Source: Octadecabacter antarcticus 307 (GTDB lineage Bacteria > Pseudomonadota > Alphaproteobacteria > Rhodobacterales > Rhodobacteraceae). Taken from it: a stretch of DNA of 64,000 nt. The notes beneath the pieces were generated by a model. The model worked only from the letters and a program-made list of their open reading frames with translations. It made no database searches and was not told the DNA's origin. Positions 51,049-59,361 of this stretch are shown here, piece after piece (positions within the stretch are counted from its first letter, which is position 1; every line of letters starts with the position of its first letter). A program made the translations under genes and the position numbers. Location of the stretch: positions 2,904,501-2,968,500 of the forward strand of contig NC_020911.1 in NCBI RefSeq assembly GCF_000155675.2, read 5' to 3'.

Positions 51049-51063
51049 GCAATATTGGTGCCA
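51049..51063 (-). promoter_or_regulatory. Sigma-54 promoter for fleT-fliEFGHIJ
   Basis: Minus strand TGGCACCAATATTGC: a perfect -24/-12 pair. The -12 GC at 51050-51049 predicts transcription from about 51038, right at or next to the fleT ATG (51037), leaving little or no leader. Confidence 0.82.
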
Positions 51064-51831
51064 ACTTTATGAAATCTATGATTATTACACCTGAAGGTTA
51101 ACAAACTAAGGAAAAATTGGAATTAATTTTCTGTAAATTTCTCTATCTGATTGAGAACTTGCTGAGGTGAGTGTAGGAATTTCAATCAGCAGTTAAGGTA
51201 GATCTTTCGCTCAGATAAGTCATGGCTCCACCGAACGTTCAAACGAGTATTCATCTTGGCCAAGGCCCTTTTGTACCCAATTAAGATTAGCCTTATGAGT
51301 GCGTTGGCGGGCTCGGCGAGCTTTCGCATGAGCTCATTTATGGTGAATTATTCTAGCTTAGCAGTTTTTACATTGGTCTTGAATTTGTACCTTATGGCCA
51401 CTCGCCGGATTGACGTGTCATCGGCACTAGACCTGTCAAACTGGCTAGTTTATTTTCCATCTATATTCTCAATTTCAGGTAGCGCTTTTGAAATGGTGAG
51501 CACATAGGCCGCGCTGATATGTTAAGAGTTGAGTGCACCAGCATGATGATGCAAGGTAGACGTCATGCGTCTACCTTGCAATCCGGTGAACTTGACACAA
51601 AACGTGGGTTGTGAAACGAGTGATCAAATATTGGAGTTTAGTAGTTTGACCGCTGTAGTCAGCGTATAATCTTCTGGACAAAAATTTTTTGCCGCAAATT
51701 GAGGGTTTTATTGGAACTGTCTTTTTACTTCACACACACCATCCACCACTCTAAGCTAGGCAACTTCAACAAATGGCAGAAATAAGTATTAGATTCACTC
51801 TAAGCTCGCGATCATCAGACAATTATTTATC
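51064..51831. other. fleT-fleQ intergenic region with a perfect hairpin
   Basis: 768 bp between divergent regulator genes. No credible gene (an 83-codon TTG-start frame at 51256-51507 is hydrophobic but has no family or clear ribosome site). At 51550-51580, TGCAAGGTAGACG and its exact complement enclose a 5-nt loop; no T run follows, so it is not a standard terminator. Enhancer sites for FleQ would be expected here, but none is identified. Confidence 0.5.
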
Positions 51832-52887
51832 ATGTTGATATCTGGAACGTCACAGTGTGTTCAGACACTTCTGACTGACATCAAGAGCGCAGCTCCCTAC
51901 AATGTAAACGTTCTTGCCATTGGGCCAACTGGTTCCGGCAAAGAGCTTGTAGCACAGACCCTGCACGACTATTCTAACCGGCGTGGTAAATTGGTAAGCG
52001 TGAATTGCGCCGCGATCCCACGTGACCTTTTGGAGGCAGAACTTTTCGGGCACGAAAAAGGCGCATTCACTGGTGCTGCCTCGCGGCGGATTGGTCGCTT
52101 CGAAGAAGCCGATGGAGGCACCTTGTTTCTCGATGAAATAGGTGATATGCCATTGGAACTTCAGGGTAAATTGTTACGCATCATCGAAAATAAGACAGTA
52201 AGTCGCATCGGCTCAAACAAGGAACAGATTGTCAATTTTCGGCTGGTGTGCGCCACAAATCAGAATGTTCAGGACAAGGTCAGAAAAGGTGAATTTCGCG
52301 AAGACCTTATGTTTCGGATATCAGTTATCGTGCTGAATGTCCCCCCATTACGTGACCGCATGGATGACCTGCCCGACTTGATCCGCTCCATATCCAATCA
52401 GCTTGAAGTGGATGGCTCGGGTCTCACTCCGCCCCCAGTCAGCGAGGATGGGTTGGCGGCAATGATGGCTTACCATTGGCCTGGTAACATCCGCGAGTTA
52501 AAGAACTTTTTCCAGCGCGCTGCTATCTTGTCGAAAGGTGTATCTATAGACAGCAATGTTGTGCGAAAACTGCTCCCAACTGAAATTGACAGAACTGTTG
52601 AATTAACGGCGTTCCAGGGCGCGATTGGTCAGATTTATGACACTCATAGTGACGCCAAAACGCCAGCCAGGGAACACGAGCGCTCCATCCAAAATCTACT
52701 TGAGAAGAACAATGTGTTTTGTCTGAAAAGCCATTTGGACGATCAAGAGGCACAGTTCATTAGAACAACGCTGCGCATAGAAAAAAATAATACTGCCAGT
52801 GCAGCTAACCGCTTGGCGTTAAAACGCACTACTTTGATCGCTAAAATGACAAAATATGGAATAAAGCCTCAATCAGAGAAAGGTTGA
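51832..52887 (+). CDS. fleQ: Sigma-54-dependent flagellar master regulator, FleQ-like (no N-terminal receiver)
   Basis: 351 residues that begin almost directly with the AAA+ domain: Walker A '[20 protein letters not shown]' at ~30, '[17 protein letters not shown]' (GAFTGA loop), Walker B '[22 protein letters not shown]', '[20 protein letters not shown]'. The C-terminal '[26 protein letters not shown]' is a Fis-type HTH. The absence of a receiver/FleQ N-domain parallels the R. sphaeroides FleQ/FleT division of labour: FleQ binds DNA, FleT lacks DNA binding. Monocistronic on the plus strand. Confidence 0.87.
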   Translation: MLISGTSQCVQTLLTDIKSAAPYNVNVLAIGPTGSGKELVAQTLHDYSNRRGKLVSVNCAAIPRDLLEAELFGHEKGAFTGAASRRIGRFEEADGGTLFLDEIGDMPLELQGKLLRIIENKTVSRIGSNKEQIVNFRLVCATNQNVQDKVRKGEFREDLMFRISVIVLNVPPLRDRMDDLPDLIRSISNQLEVDGSGLTPPPVSEDGLAAMMAYHWPGNIRELKNFFQRAAILSKGVSIDSNVVRKLLPTEIDRTVELTAFQGAIGQIYDTHSDAKTPAREHERSIQNLLEKNNVFCLKSHLDDQEAQFIRTTLRIEKNNTASAANRLALKRTTLIAKMTKYGIKPQSEKG

Positions 52888-52896
52888 ACGTGCTAG

Positions 52897-53298
52897 CTAC
52901 AATACTGGGATGATCCACGACAGGTCTGAAATCATTCTGCAATTCTGCGAATGAGCGACAAGGTAACCTTCCGACGTAACCGCAAGGCTGTCCTGTAATG
53001 CAAGGAGCATCGTTACGGGTCGAGGAGGTCGGTGTTTTATGAAATTTAAAATTAGATTGAACTGCTCAACGGAGAGAGATGCCTGTGCCTGCATAACTGG
53101 TCGGCTTTTCTCGATTTCAACTGCACCAATAGCACCTACATGGTCATAATCCCTTGACTTCAAAGTCAGGACCATGTTGCCCCTAGCGATGTTCATTAGG
53201 CCACCATGGATAACGAGGTTCGGGACAGCATCCTGGCCAGTCAGAGAGATTTCGGCAGATTGGACTGACACTTGGATAACGTTGATTTTCTCATCCAT
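52897..53298 (-). CDS. Unrecognised protein downstream of fliA
   Basis: About 133 residues from ATG 53298 (MDEKINVIQVSVQSAEISLTGQDAVPNLVIHGG). Predominantly beta-strand and soluble, with 'PRPVTMLLALQDSLAVTSEGYLVAHSQNC'. It lies 24 bp after fliA on the same strand and is presumably co-transcribed with flhG-fliA. I do not recognise the family. Confidence 0.55.
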   Translation of the reverse strand: MDEKINVIQVSVQSAEISLTGQDAVPNLVIHGGLMNIARGNMVLTLKSRDYDHVGAIGAVEIEKSRPVMQAQASLSVEQFNLILNFIKHRPPRPVTMLLALQDSLAVTSEGYLVAHSQNCRMISDLSWIIPVL

Positions 53299-53322
53299 CA
53301 AAGAAACCCTGTGCCTCACATT

Positions 53323-54045
53323 TCAAGGTGCCTCCATTTCGCCAACGAAGTCTACTAGGCTCGGCTGCATCTTCTTGAATGCCGCTGATTTCAGCTGTGA
53401 AACACGACCAGGAGTAACCTCTAGTACAGCGGCGATTTCATATAAATTAAGCTCTTCAACATAGTAAAGTTGCAGCACTAAGGCCTCCCGCTTAGGGAGG
53501 CTTACGAGCGCAGCCAGTAACGCATCCTTCAATCGGCCTCGATCCACTAAATGTTCGGTAGTAGGTTCGTTTGATGAAAACCACAATGAATGTTCGTCGT
53601 ACTCATCCTGAAGTGAATTGTGGTAGCTACTATTGACATTTTGCGCCCATTTACTCAGTTCTTGAAGCGACATAGACAGTGCTTCAGCCAATTCCGGCTG
53701 GGTTGGTTCGCGCCCCAACTTCTGGGATAAACTAGCCAGAGCCGCCTTGACGGCTTTGCTTGTCAAAATTGCCTTGCGACCAAGATTAGTATTCTTGCGT
53801 AAGTAATCGTAAATGGCGCCTCGAATCCGGAGAACGGCATAACTCTCAAACGACACACCTTCTTGTCGCGTATAACGTTGCGCGGCCTCTATCAGCCCTA
53901 TCAAGCCGACTTGCAAAAGGTCTTCTATTTCTACAATTGAACGCATACGACCATGAATATGATGAGATACACGACGCACCAAACCTTTATGCTCCCGCAC
54001 TACTTTTTCGATATCCAGCTTGGTAGTGGGGTAATTTTTCATCAA
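53323..54045 (-). CDS. fliA: Flagellar sigma factor sigma-28 (FliA)
   Basis: 240 residues: region 2 'EHKGLVRRVSHHIHGRM...IEDLLQVGLIGLIEAAQRYTRQEGVSFESYAVLRIRGAIYDYLRK' (in segments), region 3 'KLGREPTQPELAEALSMSLQEL' and region 4 'LPKREALVLQLYYVEELNLYEIAAVLEVTPGRVSQLKSAAFKKM' (in segments). Directs late genes such as flagellin; held inactive by FlgM until hook completion. It lies 10 bp after flhG. Confidence 0.95.
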   Translation of the reverse strand: MMKNYPTTKLDIEKVVREHKGLVRRVSHHIHGRMRSIVEIEDLLQVGLIGLIEAAQRYTRQEGVSFESYAVLRIRGAIYDYLRKNTNLGRKAILTSKAVKAALASLSQKLGREPTQPELAEALSMSLQELSKWAQNVNSSYHNSLQDEYDEHSLWFSSNEPTTEHLVDRGRLKDALLAALVSLPKREALVLQLYYVEELNLYEIAAVLEVTPGRVSQLKSAAFKKMQPSLVDFVGEMEAP

Positions 54046-54055
54046 GGGACGTTAC

Positions 54056-54844
54056 CTATACGCTGAAAGCCTGAGGTATTATCGAGTCAGTTGTTCCGAA
54101 TACGGGCGACATCACAAGTAGTGATTTCAGGATCGTGTCCATCTTGTCAGCGATCCGGGCTTTCGACGCAACTCCTGACACGGTACCTCCATGAATTGAT
54201 GATGAAACGATATCCTGCATCCAAGTAACATGGCCCTTGTAGGATATCTCAACGGGTAAAAAGCTGGTGACCGTGCGGCTAAAATTGTTAAAAATTAAGT
54301 CTGCCTGTTTGGCTGACTTAGCAATATTCACAATTGCTGCAAAACTGGTCAATTGCCTATCTAAATAGGCACTTTTAATCAGAGCGTAAGCATCAACAAA
54401 ACTAGTGGCCTGCCCAAGAAGTACGATTAGCATATGATCTGAAACGGACAGGGTGTCCAGCACCCCCACCCCTGAACCGGCGGGTGTATCAACAACGATG
54501 TAGTCAAAGCCATGTGCATCTGACTTCAAAACAGTAAGCAAATTTGTGAGCCGATCATTATTGGTCTCTACTAAGAAATTGGGCGCAGTGCGACCAGCCA
54601 GAAAGGAAAGACCATTGTCCAGAATGTGTACTGCTTCGGGCCAATCATACCTGCCTTCGAGCACATCAATAAGGTCTAAGCTTGGCTGTGAGTTTAGCAG
54701 AACATGGCAGTTTGCCATTAACAGGTCAGAGTCAACAAGCAGCGTTGGGCCATAGGCATCCTGAAGTCGCAGTGACATGTTCACTGCCATTGATGTTTTG
54801 CCTACACCACCTTTTCCACTCGCTACTGAAATTATTGTTGGCAT
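54056..54844 (-). CDS. flhG: Flagellar number regulator FlhG/FleN (MinD-like ATPase)
   Basis: 262 residues from ATG 54844 (MPTIISVASGKGGVGKTSMAVN), with the deviant Walker A GKGGVGKT of the MinD/ParA family, 'LLVDSDLLMANCHVLL' and 'DYIVVDTPAGSG' (Walker B). FlhG limits flagellar number and modulates FleQ. It is an upstream partner of fliA here and is separated by 8.5 kb from flhF. Confidence 0.88.
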   Translation of the reverse strand: MPTIISVASGKGGVGKTSMAVNMSLRLQDAYGPTLLVDSDLLMANCHVLLNSQPSLDLIDVLEGRYDWPEAVHILDNGLSFLAGRTAPNFLVETNNDRLTNLLTVLKSDAHGFDYIVVDTPAGSGVGVLDTLSVSDHMLIVLLGQATSFVDAYALIKSAYLDRQLTSFAAIVNIAKSAKQADLIFNNFSRTVTSFLPVEISYKGHVTWMQDIVSSSIHGGTVSGVASKARIADKMDTILKSLLVMSPVFGTTDSIIPQAFSV

Positions 54845-54871
54845 CAAATTCCCACTTTCCATATATAGCAA

Positions 54872-54887
54872 TGCACAAATAGGGCCA
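54872..54887 (-). promoter_or_regulatory. Candidate sigma-54 promoter upstream of flhG
   Basis: Minus strand TGGCCCTATTTGTGCA keeps the GG-N10-GC spacing but departs from TGGCAC and TTGCA at one position each. It lies ~30 bp before the flhG start. Weaker than the other sites. Confidence 0.45.
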
Positions 54888-55150
54888 ACTTGATGCTTAT
54901 TAGATCATTTTCTGCAATACGAAGAAGTTTATGTTCAAACAAGAAGCCTTACAGTTATTCATATTAGACGCTGTATATATGGAATGAACGCAAACTTTGT
55001 TGAACATTTACAATACCTTGCTTAGCGGCAGCATCACTATGGATAAACACATGATTTACCTAAACTAGTGATTTTCTGGCTTTCCCAGACTGACAAATAG
55101 GTCTTTCAAAACTTAAATTAGTTTGGCAGATGAGCATGCCTTTGCAAATA

Positions 55151-55181
55151 ACACAGGCCCAAGAAGTTATGGGCCTGTGTT
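55151..55181 (-). terminator. Probable terminator of fliC
   Basis: ACACAGGCCCA and TGGGCCTGTGT pair perfectly (11 bp) around a 9-nt loop, 17 bp after the fliC stop, followed on the minus strand by TTATTTGC. The T tract is short, so efficiency is uncertain. Confidence 0.7.
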
Positions 55182-55197
55182 TCACGTATTGGTTGGC

Positions 55198-56349
55198 TTA
55201 GCCTTGAAGAAGGCTCAGCACGTTTTGCTTGGACGCATTCGCCTGTGCCAACATCGCGGTGGATGCCTGCTGTAGTATCTGCGACTTGGCAAGTGAAGTG
55301 CTTTCAGCCGCGAAGTCGGCGTCTTCGATACGACCACGGCCACCTTCCAGCTGGATAGAAATGCTGGTCAAGTTGCTGACGGTATTGTCAAGACGGTTGG
55401 AAGTTGAACCAAGTTCAGCACGCTGCGTGTTTACGGTAGCAATTGCAGCGTCCATAAGGTCGATTGCAGCAGTCGCGAGATCACGGGTGCTAATGTCAAA
55501 ATCGTCAGTTGCGTCGGTGGTTGTGAATGTCAATTTACCCGAACCATCATCTACAACAGTCAAATTATCTATGCCAGCAGCATCAATCGCTGATTTGACT
55601 GCAGCTGCGTGACCAGCATCTGTAGCACTTGCTGCGACCAGTGAAGTGACCACTGTTGTTCCATTAATTGTAACTGAAAAATCAGAGTCAACTTCAGTTC
55701 CTGATGCTTTACTCATGGTGAGTTCGTTTGTTGAGACGACACCACCACCTGTGGTTGCGGTTGCAGCTGCCACTGCATCTGGGTCGACACCGGTCCCAGC
55801 TGCCACAACGGTACTTGCACCCAATGCAGACGTGGTCATCGCACCAATTTTGACAGTAATTGTATCAACATCACCTGTATTTGCACCAACCTGCAGATTA
55901 AACGCACCATCCGCGTCCGTTCCTCCGATCCCTGATAGCAAATCTTGACCAGCCCAGGTTGTCGCGCCGGCAATGCGGTCAATTTCTGTTGATAAAGCTT
56001 TGAACTCAGCTTGCAGATTAGTACGGTCGCTGCTGTCATTCGTGTCGTTCGAAGACTGCACAGCAAGTTCGCGCATGCGCTGCAGGATATTTTCGACTTC
56101 TTTGTGGGCACCTTCTGCGGTGTCGATCAGCGCTTGCCCATCCTGGGCGTTGCGGATCGCCTGATTGGTGCCACGAATTTCTGAAGAAAGGCGTGATGCA
56201 ATTGCAACGCCAGCTGCATCATCGGAGGCAGAGTTGATGCGCTTGCCGGTGGACAAACGCTCCATTGACGTTTCCATGTCTTTATTGACACTGGTCGCTG
56301 AAGCTGCAGCCATCAGAGCTGCAGTATTTGTAGCAATCGAAAGTGACAT
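55198..56349 (-). CDS. fliC: Flagellin
   Basis: 383 residues. D0/D1 N-terminus 'MSLSIATNTAALMAAASA...MERLSTGKRINSASDDAAGVAIASRL...RNAQDGQALIDTAEGAH' (in segments) and C-terminus 'RAELGSTSNRLDNTVSNL...GRIEDADFAAESTSLAKSQILQQASTAMLAQANASKQNVLSLL' (in segments). The middle ~190 residues (Thr/Ala/Val-rich D2/D3) are variable. Single gene with a strong terminator. I could not find a convincing sigma-28 promoter upstream, although FliA control would be expected. Confidence 0.96.
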   Translation of the reverse strand: MSLSIATNTAALMAAASATSVNKDMETSMERLSTGKRINSASDDAAGVAIASRLSSEIRGTNQAIRNAQDGQALIDTAEGAHKEVENILQRMRELAVQSSNDTNDSSDRTNLQAEFKALSTEIDRIAGATTWAGQDLLSGIGGTDADGAFNLQVGANTGDVDTITVKIGAMTTSALGASTVVAAGTGVDPDAVAAATATTGGGVVSTNELTMSKASGTEVDSDFSVTINGTTVVTSLVAASATDAGHAAAVKSAIDAAGIDNLTVVDDGSGKLTFTTTDATDDFDISTRDLATAAIDLMDAAIATVNTQRAELGSTSNRLDNTVSNLTSISIQLEGGRGRIEDADFAAESTSLAKSQILQQASTAMLAQANASKQNVLSLLQG

Positions 56350-56557
56350 TTTGTCTCTCCTGTTATCCAGTTATAAGAACCCTTCCTTTCGGTCGAATTC
56401 TCAACCACCCAAGGCGCAAATTACGCTATGTGGCATATTTTAATAAACGGCCATCGTAAGTCACTTTTTAGAAAAAAAACAAGATATTTATCCCAGTTTT
56501 AATTGCCGCATTCAATAGATATGACTATAATTTCCTTAACGCAGGGATTTAGAACTC

Positions 56558-57220
56558 ATGACTAAGAAGCTAGAAGTGAAACCGATGGGGGTCCTGTACG
56601 GGGTTACGGTTGTCGGGATATATGCGGCATTACTAGCTCTCGGAACTAGTCTTGCCGCGGACAACACAGATGATGCGCAAGATGGTTTTCATGAAGCTGT
56701 CAATGCCGTGAAGGACAAGGATTTTGCCCTTGCAACAGATTTGTTTTCAGTACTTGCAGAGCAAGATGACCATGACGCACAGTTCAACCTCGCTATTTTG
56801 CTCCAGTCCGGCCAAGGCATGCCACAAAACTTCACGCTTGCACTTGAATGGGCCTTTATGGCAAAACTCGGCGGTGTTGAGCCCGCCGTAGACTTGTCAG
56901 AAACGCTGATGGGAAAAGTACTTCCCAGTACGCAGACGGAGGTCGCTATGCGGATTGACGAACATCTTCAAGAAAGGTTGGCTGGAGGAGAGCGTGCTGC
57001 TATTATGCAATATGTGGCGTTCAATCGCACAAAATATGCAAATCCTGATCTAGAGACGGCCTATATCTGGTCCTTGATAGGTGCTGCGCTGAGTGTCAAC
57101 GGAGCAGCCGAGGTTCGCGATGAAATCGAAGGCAATCTAGAAACACGTGTAATTTTGCCTGCACAAGACGCTGCGCGGAAGATGTTTTCAGAACAAAATA
57201 TGGTAACGTTGTTTCAGTAA
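56558..57220 (+). CDS. Exported Sel1-like repeat protein in the flagellar cluster
   Basis: 220 residues: an N-terminal hydrophobic segment (about residues 11-33, possible signal peptide ending near SLAADN), then helical repeats with the Sel1 pattern ('DHDAQFNLAILLQSGQGMPQNFTLALEWAFMAKLGG', 'LETAYIWSLIGAALSVNG'). Vibrio MotX, a periplasmic T-ring protein, is also a short Sel1-repeat protein, and FlgT/FlgP homologues are encoded 2-4 kb away. A MotX-like or motor-accessory role is therefore plausible but inferred only from fold and location. Confidence 0.6.
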   Translation: MTKKLEVKPMGVLYGVTVVGIYAALLALGTSLAADNTDDAQDGFHEAVNAVKDKDFALATDLFSVLAEQDDHDAQFNLAILLQSGQGMPQNFTLALEWAFMAKLGGVEPAVDLSETLMGKVLPSTQTEVAMRIDEHLQERLAGGERAAIMQYVAFNRTKYANPDLETAYIWSLIGAALSVNGAAEVRDEIEGNLETRVILPAQDAARKMFSEQNMVTLFQ

Positions 57221-57226
57221 ATCTTT

Positions 57227-57640
57227 TTAGTTCTTGCGGTAGCTGATCGCAGCGACTTTTTTCTCATCATCAGTCAAGCGAAACAATTTTGCTGTGTCCT
57301 CAATGCTGGATCCGTCTTGCAAAGCTACTTGGAAGGCTTTGATGTTAAGGTCCTCGCTTGTAGGGGTTGCTTCATTAGGAATCAGTGGATTTTTCTCAAT
57401 TAGAGAGGTTAGTTCAGGCACTTTCGAAGAAGGATTTGAAACCGAAGGCTGGGCAGGACGTTCTGATACGAAGCGGAGATCAGTAAGCCTGACTTTCAGC
57501 CAAGTTATCTGTTGCTGTGCCCGCTTAATACGCAGCAATAGCCATATCCCAAGCAGGAAATTCAGGATTAGTATGGTCAGTATCGGGTCTAACTCTGAAA
57601 TCCAAATGTGAGCGTCTTCAAGCGTCAATATTTTATCCAA
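57227..57640 (-). CDS. Membrane-anchored protein of the flgMN operon (DUF2802-like tail)
   Basis: 137 residues: one helix ('ILTILILNFLLGIWLLLRI', about 19-37), a basic coiled-coil segment, a Pro/Ser linker, and a C-terminal 'AFQVALQDGSSIEDTAKLFRLTDDEKKVAAISYRKN' that resembles the short HTH-like end of DUF2802 proteins found beside flagellar genes. Assignment is tentative. It lies 6 bp after flgN. Confidence 0.5.
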   Translation of the reverse strand: MDKILTLEDAHIWISELDPILTILILNFLLGIWLLLRIKRAQQQITWLKVRLTDLRFVSERPAQPSVSNPSSKVPELTSLIEKNPLIPNEATPTSEDLNIKAFQVALQDGSSIEDTAKLFRLTDDEKKVAAISYRKN

Positions 57641-57646
57641 TAAGTG

Positions 57647-57916
57647 TCAATATTTAGTCGCACCTTGAAGGGCACTTTGGGTAGCAACCGGCAACCTTAG
57701 TTCCGCGCATTTTTTTGCAAAAACAAGCTCTTGCGAAAGCCTTTTGTAAACATCTACTGCACCAATCAAAACATCAGGATCAGATTCATTAACTTTTTTT
57801 AATTGATCTAAAAGTTTTTTTGACGCGTCTAGAAAAGCCTCTGGTTCCCCGCGAGAGGTTTCAAGCCTGTCAAGTGCCAAAGTTAATTCAAGGAGTGCAT
57901 CAGGCGTGTTTGGCAT
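57647..57916 (-). CDS. flgN: FlgN-like flagellar chaperone
   Basis: 89 residues, all helical ('LLELTLALDRLETSRGEPEAFLDASKKLLDQLKKVNESD'). No strong motif, but the position directly after flgM (1-bp overlap) and the helical hairpin composition fit FlgN, the chaperone for hook-associated proteins FlgK/FlgL. Shorter than E. coli FlgN (~138). Confidence 0.6.
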   Translation of the reverse strand: MPNTPDALLELTLALDRLETSRGEPEAFLDASKKLLDQLKKVNESDPDVLIGAVDVYKRLSQELVFAKKCAELRLPVATQSALQGATKY

Positions 57917-58254
57917 CAGCGTAGCACGTCAAAAGCCGCTGCCAGGGTTTGAGCGACTTTATCCAGATCAATCGGATAATCATTTAAACTGATTGACTCA
58001 CGAATACGATCTACCGCTTCAATATCAACTGGGGGTGGTAAGTTTTTCATAGAATCAAGCACCTCTGTCGCAGCAGAGTTTACTTCAATCGCAGGGCGAT
58101 CGACAGAGGAGACTGGATTGACTGGCGCCGCCGTGCCAAGAGCAGCGCTATCTACCACGTTACCATGGGACAGGCTCACTGTGGCGATTGGGTTTAATTC
58201 TGGTACTTTAGTACCTGTGATCGTACCAGTAAGATTTTGTGAAACATCAACCAT
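57916..58254 (-). CDS. flgM: Anti-sigma-28 factor FlgM
   Basis: 112 residues. Disordered N-terminal ~80 residues, then 'VDRIRESISLNDYPIDLDKVAQTLAAAF', the sigma28-binding helix pattern of FlgM ('I..ALA.G.Y.ID..KVA'). Secreted after hook completion to free FliA. A sigma-28 promoter and GGAG ribosome site precede it, giving autoregulation. Confidence 0.87.
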   Translation of the reverse strand: MVDVSQNLTGTITGTKVPELNPIATVSLSHGNVVDSAALGTAAPVNPVSSVDRPAIEVNSAATEVLDSMKNLPPPVDIEAVDRIRESISLNDYPIDLDKVAQTLAAAFDVLR

Positions 58255-58280
58255 TTTGCATTCTCCATTTGCTACTTTAT

Positions 58281-58308
58281 GTAACGGCGCTTCAATGTTG
58301 TACTTTAG
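58281..58308 (-). promoter_or_regulatory. Sigma-28 promoter of flgM
   Basis: Minus strand TAAAGTAC-N11-GCCGTTAC against the sigma-28 consensus TAAAGTTT-N11-GCCGATAA: spacing exact, 12 of 16 positions match. Predicted start about 20 nt before the flgM ATG (58254). The -35 overlaps the end of flgA. Confidence 0.75.
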
Positions 58309-59006
58309 AACAAAACTTGAATTATTCCGCCAGGACCGATGTGGCCAATCAACTCTCGGCCACTGCTCCTGTTCTCTATTCTAATTTTATCACCAATTTG
58401 TCCAGATTCCAATGCTACACCAAAGGTTTCAATTTCGGTCCCACCACGTACCACACGCAAGGAGACCACGTCACCAAGATCAACAGCCCAATCACGCTCT
58501 AAATGGCGAGGCATAACTGGTACGCGAGGGGAAAGAGACTGCACCAAAACCCGGCCAACAACGTCCTCTAGTGCGTTGTAAACGCTACTGGAACTCAGGG
58601 GGGCAATGGGACGTAATTCCAGATCCTCCACTTGAATACGGTCACCGCCACGCAAGGGACGGCGCAGAAAAACAGCCTGTGTAGTGTACCCCTGCGATGC
58701 TTCTGGTATGAGGGCGATAGCGCCTTGCACTTGGGCGCGGACTAAAATTGACCATGTTACTGGGGAAGGGCAGCGCACTGTAACACTGCGCCAGCCACCA
58801 AAGGCAGGCTCTACCTCTAGTGGGGCGTCACATGCATAAAATTTCTTTTCCGGCATAACGTTTGGTGCAGAAACCTCACCAGCATTGGCAAGTCGTTCGA
58901 TAACCACATCCTGAACCTCTTGTCCGGTTACAACGCGCGCAGCCGCTTGCTCCTGCGCAATCAGCGCAAATGGAACCATAATCAGAATAAGGAGTAGTTG
59001 TATCAT
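58305..59006 (-). CDS. flgA: Flagellar P-ring assembly chaperone FlgA
   Basis: 233 residues from ATG 59006, directly after the previous stop; a signal peptide (MIQLLLILIMVPFALIAQE) follows. The SAF-type C-terminal half has 'LRRPLRGGDRIQVEDLELRPI', 'VGRVLVQSLSPRVPVMPRHL' and 'GDKIRIENRSSGRELIGHIGPGGIIQV', the usual FlgA ending. Periplasmic chaperone for FlgI. Confidence 0.9.
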   Translation of the reverse strand: MIQLLLILIMVPFALIAQEQAAARVVTGQEVQDVVIERLANAGEVSAPNVMPEKKFYACDAPLEVEPAFGGWRSVTVRCPSPVTWSILVRAQVQGAIALIPEASQGYTTQAVFLRRPLRGGDRIQVEDLELRPIAPLSSSSVYNALEDVVGRVLVQSLSPRVPVMPRHLERDWAVDLGDVVSLRVVRGGTEIETFGVALESGQIGDKIRIENRSSGRELIGHIGPGGIIQVLF

Positions 59007-59007
59007 A

Positions 59008-59355
59008 TCAGAAGAAATAAATGTCATCGGACTGGGGCAGTTCAACGTCATGCTGCCGCAAGATTAGTGTTTGTCCTGCAATCATCAAATTTGCGTTTCC
59101 CTGTCTAAAAGCTTGCTGGTTATCTGCCACGACCTGCTCAATTGAGTGCTGCGTATCCCCTAACACACCATAGTGTTGCCGCAAAACGCCAAGAAGAGTT
59201 TCGCCACGTGTGATGACATGACGAATTCCCTGCCCCTCAGAGTTCGCCTCTGGGCTGTTTGTCGTATACAAAAACACCATAGGCTCTCCTGCTTGCGCAA
59301 CCATCGGCAAAATGGGTATAGCGGCAAGTAAAAGGATAATGCATGAAAATCGCAT
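59008..59355 (-). CDS. Secreted LysM-like protein of the flgP-flgT-flgA operon
   Basis: 115 residues with a signal peptide (MRFSCIILLLAAIPILPMVAQA) and a central 'GIRHVITRGETLLGVLRQHYG...SIEQVVADNQQAFRQGNANLMIAGQTLIL' that follows the LysM/FimV-type pattern (a GETL start, N-aa-N repeats, a G-Q-x-L-I/L end). Probably binds peptidoglycan near the basal body; the analogous gene in Vibrio-type clusters is not certain. Coupled to flgA. Confidence 0.65.
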   Translation of the reverse strand: MRFSCIILLLAAIPILPMVAQAGEPMVFLYTTNSPEANSEGQGIRHVITRGETLLGVLRQHYGVLGDTQHSIEQVVADNQQAFRQGNANLMIAGQTLILRQHDVELPQSDDIYFF

Positions 59356-59361
59356 GAGTGT

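Noticed and set aside
51256..51507. An 83-aa ORF between fleT and fleQ
   Set aside because: TTG start, no clear ribosome site and no family; probably chance.
56350..56480. A sigma-28 promoter for fliC
   Set aside because: GACCGAAA is the only -10-like element and no TAAA-type -35 stands at the required distance, so I do not call it.
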